The notes under the pieces are model-generated. The model saw only the letters and a list, made by a program, of their open reading frames with translations. It made no database searches and was not told the DNA's origin. The translations under genes and the position numbers were made by a program. Positions 57,131 through 64,000 of a stretch of DNA of 64,000 nucleotides are shown here, piece after piece. Every line of letters starts with the position of its first letter. The first letter of the stretch is position 1. This stretch comes from Emydura subglobosa. Lineage: Eukaryota; Chordata; Testudines; Chelidae. Where the stretch lies: contig ML680053.1 in the NCBI GenBank assembly GCA_007922225.1, forward strand, positions 11,917,316-11,981,315. Reading direction: 5' to 3'.

Positions 57131-57937
57131 AAATAAATGAGATGCCACTGCATGGAAATTTATTTAGGAGGAAGGTGTGCTTTCTCCTTCTAGCTTGCTG
57201 AAATTAAACATTCCATTTAGATTTTCCCTGCAGAAAATTCCACTGAAATTGATCTTTTCCTGCAGAAAATTTCCATTTCGACATCACTTCATTTGTCAAC
57301 AGGAAAATGTTTTATTCAGAATTTTTTTTATCAGTCCTAGCTATGTTGTTTTTAATGGACCCTTTCCGCCTCCTTTGCTGCCTCTTGTTCATTGTGTATG
57401 TTGATGCTGATGGTAGGTAAAGACAATCACAAACAGAGCTATGATTATTTAACGCAGAGGGGGTACAGATTCCTTTCTACCCAAACCACATCTCATCTTG
57501 TCATTCTCATTTCCTCCAGAATATCTCACTGCCAACTTGCTCTTAACTTTATCCCTCACTACCCGTATGCCCGAAACTCTTACCATATTATTCCCCCTCT
57601 ATTGCTCTGCTGACAATGTCAGCCTGACTTGTCAGTTTCTCATACAAACATCTCTGTGCCTACTTCCATATTGCCTATGACACGGTGGAAAATTTCTCCT
57701 GAACTGATCTGTAAGGTCACTACACTTTCCTCCTTCAGATTGTTCTCAAAGCCTCACCTCTACCATTTAAGAATACCTTTAAGAAATCAGCCAGTTATGC
57801 TAGAGTGTGGGGCATATAGCGATAGATGGCTCATAATTTATTACACACATCATTATGCAATTCTTTGTATGTTCATAATAATTGGATATATTTGGTTATC
57901 TCTCTTTTTAATAATAATACCTCTCTCTTATATAGCT
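57131..57937. other. Unassigned sequence
   Basis: Short open frames without recognisable domains; may hold a decayed upstream part of the LINE that follows. Confidence 0.35.
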
Positions 57938-58890
57938 TCACATGGCATGTATCGATGTCAAAGCAGCTTTTGATTCGGTTGGCAGGTCAGCAGTTTGGCT
58001 TGCACTGAAAGGAGTTGTCATCACAAATGTTCAGTTAAATCTAGTGCATGATCTTCAGAGCAATATGTTGCGAAAGTGCATGTTGGTTCCTGAGTTTCAC
58101 CATGTTTCTATACTATCTCAAGTGTGTGGCAGGGATGCATTGTCACCCTGGCACTATTCTGTCAAGCTCTTGATATTAGTTAGGACTTGCTGCTCCACAT
58201 GTTGAAGTATTCACTGGCCAAGGCTATGCCGATGCTGCTGCTTTGCTTGTGGACAAGCCAGAGTACGTCATTCCTGCCCTTCAGGGTTTCCAAGACACCA
58301 CCCACACTGTGGGGTTCAATGTCTCATGGCAGAAGACCAAAATCCAGAATCTTGGAGCTGAGCAAACTGAACCCATGTGCAGGTCGGGTAGATCACCATG
58401 GAGAGCATTGACGAGTTCGTCTACCTACGCTGTAAGTGGAGCTCAAACAGTTGCAGCAAACCAGACATCCTCCAACAATTAGATCTTGCTACCTCCTGCA
58501 TGAAATCCATGTCTCGCCTCTGGGTGCAAAAATGTTCAGGATCTGTCAAACCTGTGTGCTGTCTGTATTGCTATATGAGTCAGAAACCTGGGACTCTCCT
58601 TCAGGCCGAGTTGGAGTGGCTAGAAGCAATCATATGCACTGTCAGCGCCAAATCCTGCATGTAAAATGGTTCAACTTTGTGCAAAATATCCTAATGTTGC
58701 AGAGATCTGGCCTTCCTCCTGTTGCTCACTATATTCAGAAGTGGCAATGCATGTTCTTTGGCCATGTCCACAGAATGGACAAACACACCCCAGCACGCTG
58801 CTCTCAAACTCTTTATTGATGTATGAAGGGGTACATACCTTGACCTTCTGTGGTGTTGCTATCCCAGGGATTTGTGGATTCAGCAAGATC
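57938..58890 (+). pseudogene. Non-LTR retrotransposon reverse transcriptase relic
   Basis: Recognisable reverse transcriptase blocks in changing frames: ACIDVKAAFDSVGRSAVWLALKG (palm, 'D..KAFDSV.R..LW..L'), QVCGRDALSP (usual 'GVRQGC.L.P'), then GYADAAALLVDKPE at 58222-58260, where the catalytic YADD is YADA, then NVSWQKTKIQNLG, EFVYLRCKWSSNSCSKPDIL, VLSVLLYESETW and a final 'LFGHVHRMD'-like block. Roughly 300 codons of the C-terminal half are represented. The clade was not resolved. It is not the CR1 of this window. Confidence 0.7.
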
Positions 58891-58959
58891 TGAGAACTTC
58901 ACTGTATGATGTCATTGACCATGATCATTCTGGTTTGGGCAACAGGTCTTAGTACCTAT

Positions 58960-59225
58960 GCACATTGGTGGCGATGCTGTATAGAGCACTTTTCATCAGT
59001 AGATTTCAAAGGGCTTCAAAATTGTTAATGCTTCCCTTCATTACAAGGATGTTGTGAGGACAAATACATTATACTTCCCATTTTACTGATGGGGAACTGA
59101 GGCACAGTGAGAGAGAGACTAAGTGACTTGCCCAAGGTCACACAGGAAATCTGTGGCAGAGTAGAGAATTGAACCTGGCTTTTCCAAGTTCTAGGCTAAT
59201 ATCCCAACCACTGGATCATCCTTCC
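58960..59225 (-). repeat. MIR-like CORE-SINE
   Basis: 'cccattttactgatggggaactgaggcacagtgagagagagactaagtgacttgcccaaggtcacacaggaaatctgtggcaga...gaattgaacctgg', minus orientation; the best preserved MIR-like copy in the window. Confidence 0.75.
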
Positions 59226-59536
59226 TCTCTCCCAGACCCTCCCAATTTATGTATTTCAGATTGTGAACTCTTCAGGGCAGAGAACACACCTTCATATATG
59301 TTTATGCAATGCCTAGCATCATGTGGCCTGAATCTTGAATAAGTTTTCTTCACACAATTGTAGTGATATTAATAATAATCATCCATTATATTAATGTCAC
59401 AATTTATCCCTGAATATCTTCAGTAAATGCTTGTTCGCTGTATTTTACCCTTTCATTAAAACCAATTCATACCAAAAATGAAGCTCCATCTAATATTGAC
59501 TATGTACTTCTTTAATTGCAGTTTCTTCCTCCGTTG

Positions 59537-59602
59537 TGACCCAGTCCAATAGAAGTCAGTGAGAGCCTTTCCACTGACTTTAATAGGAGGTGGATCAGAC
59601 CC
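59537..59602. repeat. Palindromic hairpin repeat (weak)
   Basis: 'gacccagtccaatagaagtcagtgagagcc' pairs imperfectly with 'ccactgactttaataggaggtggatcagac'. Confidence 0.4.
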
Positions 59603-59795
59603 CTAATGCTGTTTGTTCTGTTATACTTTATGCCACTCGGCATGTATCTCATACATTCCGCACTGACAGATCATCATTGTCCACTTTTATTTCTCAGACC
59701 ATGTTTCACTTGCCTTTATCTTTTAAGCCTCTTCAAAGGGCACAAAGATAGCTACTAATTCTTCATTTGTTCATAAAAATACAACAATTCACATG

Positions 59796-60752
59796 TGTGA
59801 CAATTTGGGGATCTGTCTATGCTTATGAAAACTGTTCAATACTGGGGGATCTTTATGGGTATCTGTATTAGATTGCAGACTCCATTTTGAATGTGGGCTT
59901 GCTGCTTTCTCTGTTGTCCTGTTGCTTCCATGCTGGATTGGCGTAAGCTTAAAATCAGAAGGTTGTGAAGCCTTGAAGGTCCTCTATTCAGCTAGAAGGT
60001 CCATTGGACAAAGAGTTAGTTGATGCCCAGAAGAACCAGTCTGCGCAGGTGGTCTGGTAAAAAATCAGTGATCAACTGGTGGAGGACTTGGATCACCTGA
60101 TGTCCCCAACAGAGGGTCACCTAAAAAAGGTTATAAAAGAGAAGGTTGCAGCAGCCATTTTGGGAAGAGAGCAGAAGTAGAGGAAGCTTGGGCAAGAGAG
60201 TAGAAGGACACTGGCTGCAGAGGTAAGAGTCAGAAAGACACTCCATGGTTCTTAAGAGAAGCCATGTGCGGGAGGGGGATCCTGGACTGCTCAGTGGGCT
60301 CTGCTCTAAGCTCAGAGAAGTATCCGGAGTGGTAAGGAAACTGAGGCAGGGAAGTACATACAGGTGAATTTATTATTTTATCTAGAGTTGTGTCTCTCTC
60401 GTGTTACCTAAGTCAAGAGTAACTTTGTTTGTGCAAAGTTTGTCTGTGTGTCTGGCTTTCACTGTCACTTCCCCCTTAAGAGGTGAGTTCTGGGTGAGGC
60501 TGTGCTTATGCTACTAGTGAGTCTGAGGGGTCAGCCGTATTTCCTGGGGCTACATAGTGGAACTGTGGGCTCCTGGCTGTCAGGAAGGTGTGCTAGACAG
60601 GATCTTCATGCTAAGAGTGTGCCTAGAAATATGAGCCAGGGACAATGCCAGGAGTCTGTTCAGACTCAGGAGACTTAATGCACAGGGGGCCCCAAACACA
60701 GCAGCTGGATGAGCATCAAGCCCGAGGGAACTCTACCAGAGTGCTATGTATG
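59796..60752 (+). mobile_element. LTR (endogenous retrovirus type), plus strand
   Basis: Begins TGTGACAATTTGGGGATC. A TATA box tataaaag is at 60132-60139, followed by 'gcagcagccattttggga' and a long R-U5 ending near 60750 ('actctaccagagtgctatg'). I remember this sequence from turtle LTRs. The right terminus is degenerate and no target duplication was found. No retroviral gene is present. Confidence 0.55.
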
Positions 60753-63700
60753 TGTGATATACTCATTCTTTTTTTGTTGATGATAAATATTATGATTCAC
60801 GTTACACAATCTCTAAGATTAGTAAGGGAAAAATTGACGAAGGTAGCTTTAGATAAGGTGGTTAGCTATTGATTTAAAAGGAACATACACAACATAGTGA
60901 AAGACAGATCGATGTCCAAATACCCAACTGACATAAAAATTCAGAGCAGCGATCACTGACTCATCAGCAATTGCAGGTAAGAGAGAGAAAGCACCAGGCT
61001 CAATCAATAATATTGTATCATGTCTCTGTCAGTGTCTGTGGCATAAATGTAACCGGAACCATCAACAAATCAGGGGTGAGGATATGTACTGTACTAGTGA
61101 TGGAAGCGCTGGTGGAGACTAATGGAAACAAATGTGATCAAATATCTGTCCTCGTACAAACTTCTCAGAGCCTTTCTACCTGTTTGAGACCTAACAGAAA
61201 TAACAATACTTAGCCCTGCACCACATAACAGGTTTCATCTGTGCCGCTCACACTGCTTCACAAAGATTACAACGCCCTTCTGGGGAAGGGAAATATTATC
61301 CAAGTCACTTTTTCAGATGGTTGAGCTGAGGCACAGAAGGGTCATAAGGCTAGATCGGGCCCATAAAGCCCTGGGTTGCCTCTAAGAGATCCCCACTGTA
61401 TAGGGGAGTGGTAATACTGCTACACACATTTAAGTCCGATTCATGATTCTGCCTACTCCCCGGGGGGAAATCTTGGTAGCAGCCTGAGTTCTCCCAAGCA
61501 CGAGGTAATATTGTGGGATATGGGGGCTCAACACTAGTGGGTTGAATACACACACAAGATTCCTACCTCAGCACTGCACCTTTCCAACCCATGTGAGTGT
61601 GGTCCATAAAAGTCCTTAACAGGGAGTTAATACCCAGTCCACAGGACCCTAGTAGGACATCTATGCCCTGCCACCTTAGTTTACAGAGGAATTATCATAT
61701 TGGCTTCCCAGTCTTCTGTTCCATAATGTCTGCTTTATTGAAATGAGTTTCTCAGTCCTGAGTTTTCTTCTCTTCGCACTGTGCATTAGTAGCATAGATA
61801 AAATCTCCAAGTATTATACTGTAAAACCCATTCGTATGCTGCTGCAGATCCCGTGCATAGCGGTGGGGAGACATTGGCTGCCTTCCAAGACCATTTTCAA
61901 AAAGGCTGTTAAACAGCAGGAAAGGAGAATAGACACTTAGAAGAACTGTTGCTCATTTGCACATTAAGGTGAGCAATGTTGGGAATCCCAGACTAAGTTA
62001 TGGGTCCTTTTAGAACAGGAGTTTAGAGCTGCCCCTCCCCCCTTCTCTGATTACTCTAGTCTTAATACTCACTTTATTTTTCTCCCATCCTTTGCTCTCA
62101 TGCTGCAGCCGATGCTTAGAACAGCTTCCCATTTCATTTTGTTATGTCCTTAATCCCTAAAAGCCTCTGAGCATAACTGGACAGCTAAATGCTTTTTATA
62201 AAGGGAAACTGGTATGAACTGACTCTGTGTATATACAAATGTAGTGATCTTGGTCATTACAGAGATCAAGACCAGGACTTCTAGAGCTGCAACTTGAGTT
62301 GAGGCTTAATTTCTGTAGCTGCTGGCTGTAGCAGACGCACATCCTCAGTCTAGCCCATCACATACCCCTTCTGGGCTATCTGGGAAGAGAGCATTCTCTG
62401 GCATCTATCTTGCATAAGCTTTATTGTCTTGCTATATACTGTGATGAGGATAATTAAGATCGGTCCACGATCAATAGACTTTCCTTCTGTAAGATTGTGA
62501 GATGTAAACGGATTTCCGTTATTTTAGCTTCCACCCTATTCAAAAGGGTGGACTTAAATATTGTGGATCAATTAGACAAGTGGTCTATGGGGACCAATCC
62601 AATCTAGTAATGGCGGGAGGGGGAGGTTTGGAAAGATAAGCTACCTCTTGATCTGGGGGTACATAAAGGTAGCATGTGTTACCCTGCCAGGCTGTATACT
62701 AAGAGGGAACACTGTGACAGGCAGGGAGTTCTGGAAACATAGGTACCAAACTGTGATTGCCTCATTCATGCGAGCAGCTCCATTGACTGCCATGTGACTA
62801 CCTCTGTGAAAAGCTGGACCTTTTTATAGTTCCACAGCTGGGCAGAACTTATAACATCAGTGCCAGTGAAAATTCAGATTCAATTTTCTTCAGTGTAAAG
62901 CCATTTATTTGAAAGAATCAAAGATAGGCGGCAAAAAGGTTATACAATGCCTCTTCTTAATAAGCCTCAATTCCCCAAGCATAAACCCACAATAACTATG
63001 TTGGCCCCACACAATATCCTGATTAGCTAACAAAGCAGGTATAGCTACCAGTTATAGACAGAGGCTGTTTTTTTTCTTCTTGAGCCTTTGGTCTGTTTAC
63101 TGTTCCCTCTTGGTAGGGTGTTGGCTACCCTGGGACCCTCTTCTGTCCCGCAGTATCACTAGTTTCTTCAGATACGTACATGTGTCTGACCTGTGTTATT
63201 CCCCAGTATGTCTAACCTTTTTTCAAAAGTGTTACAAGCCCCCAAAATATGCCTTGTTAGCATTTCATCTAGCATTTCATAATTTTTGGAGGGACTGCAG
63301 GGATGGACCGAGGAACGACTGACATTTACCTTTGTCAATCGTTCACCTGGGCACCTGATGCTGTGCTATTCCATAGGATCAGCTGACCCAGGTCAGTAAG
63401 TTCCACGTCCACCATTTATGTCTCTTCTACATGTACACTAAGTGAATTGGCCACTGACTGATCACGACAATTGGTCTTCCAGATCAGCACACACGCACAC
63501 AGGGCCCCTGGTTAAATCTTTATGGTTCATGTCAGTGCCAGGTGCAAGTTCATCATGCTCAGTAATTTTCTATACATTCTATCTAAAGCTAAGAGCCCTG
63601 CTCCCAGAATCCTCTAGCAATTCAGACTTACCAAGTTTGTCAGTTACAGTGCTTCATAGCAATTCAGCACCCTCCCAATATTGAGTGAGTAAGACAATTC

Positions 63701-63848
63701 CAATTTGGCCTATAGTGTTAACTCTGGATAGTTGGTGATGAACTTCTGCAGAGAAGGAACTAACAGCTAAGCTGCCACGGCACTTGCTGCATCTGTCTGT
63801 TATTTTAAATCTGTATTTGTTTCCTCTCATTAGATTGGAGTGTAGGTA
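60753..63848. other. Unassigned sequence with repeat-like patches
   Basis: 61245-61345 resembles a MIR-like fragment in minus orientation ('ccaagtcactttttcagatggttgagctgaggcacagaag'). 62910-63060 contains ccatttatttg (aataaa on minus), which could be the R region of a minus-strand LTR extending right. Nothing can be proved. Confidence 0.35.
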
Positions 63849-63952
63849 AAATTCTGCTTCTGCTTACACTATGGTAAAATTGGAATAACTCCACTGATAT
63901 TAATGGAGTAGCAGGGGATTGACATTAATATAAATGCAAGCAGATCTGGCTC
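63849..63952. repeat. Palindromic hairpin repeat
   Basis: 'aaaattctgcttctgcttacactatggtaaaattgg' pairs imperfectly with 'ttgacattaatataaatgcaagcagatctggc'; centre 'actccactgatattaatggagt' is itself a clean palindrome. Confidence 0.6.
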
Positions 63953-64000
63953 TATATTTTAATCTTTATTTTTGTTACAAGCCTCTTATACATGCTTTAT

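Overview
This is vertebrate nuclear DNA, most likely from a turtle or a close sauropsid relative. The grounds are CR1-clade LINE tails, MIR-like CORE-SINE fragments, an interspersed repeat at 14.68-14.82 kb that I remember as abundant in turtles, and LTRs and palindromic MITE-like repeats of turtle type. No host protein-coding gene, rRNA or tRNA gene can be demonstrated. Every long open frame I can interpret is a fragment of a transposable element. The window is therefore intergenic or the inside of a very large intron. One 24-nt microexon-like signal at 4.28 kb is the only hint of a host transcript.

Layout. 0-9.5 kb: an LTR cut by the window edge, LINE and MIR scraps, a 5'-truncated CR1 at 5.9-6.9 kb and a 278-bp MITE at 7.9-8.2 kb. 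9.8-14.1 kb: LTR-type repeats, the best a minus-strand LTR ending at 14096. 14.2-17 kb: SINE-like repeats. 17.0-20.7 kb: a hAT DNA transposon on the minus strand with an 8-bp target duplication, nested in a CR1-like LINE. 21-24.5 kb: AT-rich and sparse. 24.6-29.8 kb: a run of LTRs, two with TG...CA ends and perfect 5-bp target duplications. 32.7-33.5 kb: L2-like and CR1 fragments. 35.8-39.0 kb: a second copy of the same hAT family, opposite in orientation, with a different 8-bp target duplication. 39.5-40.3 kb: a second CR1 of the same subfamily as the first. 41.4-42.8 kb: two LTR-type repeats. 43.6-45.4 kb: a different hAT-like transposase relic. 46.4-47.6 kb: a complete non-autonomous Harbinger-like element with TTA duplications and tRNA-like modules in both orientations. 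48.2-50.8 kb: LTR-type sequence. 51.4-54.4 kb: a PIF/Harbinger element with a recognisable DDE transposase, inserted in the middle of a palindromic repeat. 54.5 and 56.0 kb: two copies of one MITE. 57.9-58.9 kb: a decayed non-LTR reverse transcriptase. 59.8-60.75 kb: an LTR. The rest is unassigned.

The genes do not form a working system; the window records successive waves of transposons. The most informative structures are the inverted pair of hAT copies, which have independent insertion sites yet share the same stop codons and frameshifts; the nested insertions (hAT in LINE, Harbinger in palindrome, LTR in a Penelope-like relic); and a solo LTR whose own sense strand carries a 109-codon open frame built of in-frame acidic repeats. 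Family names come from sequence recognition by eye and were not confirmed by database search.
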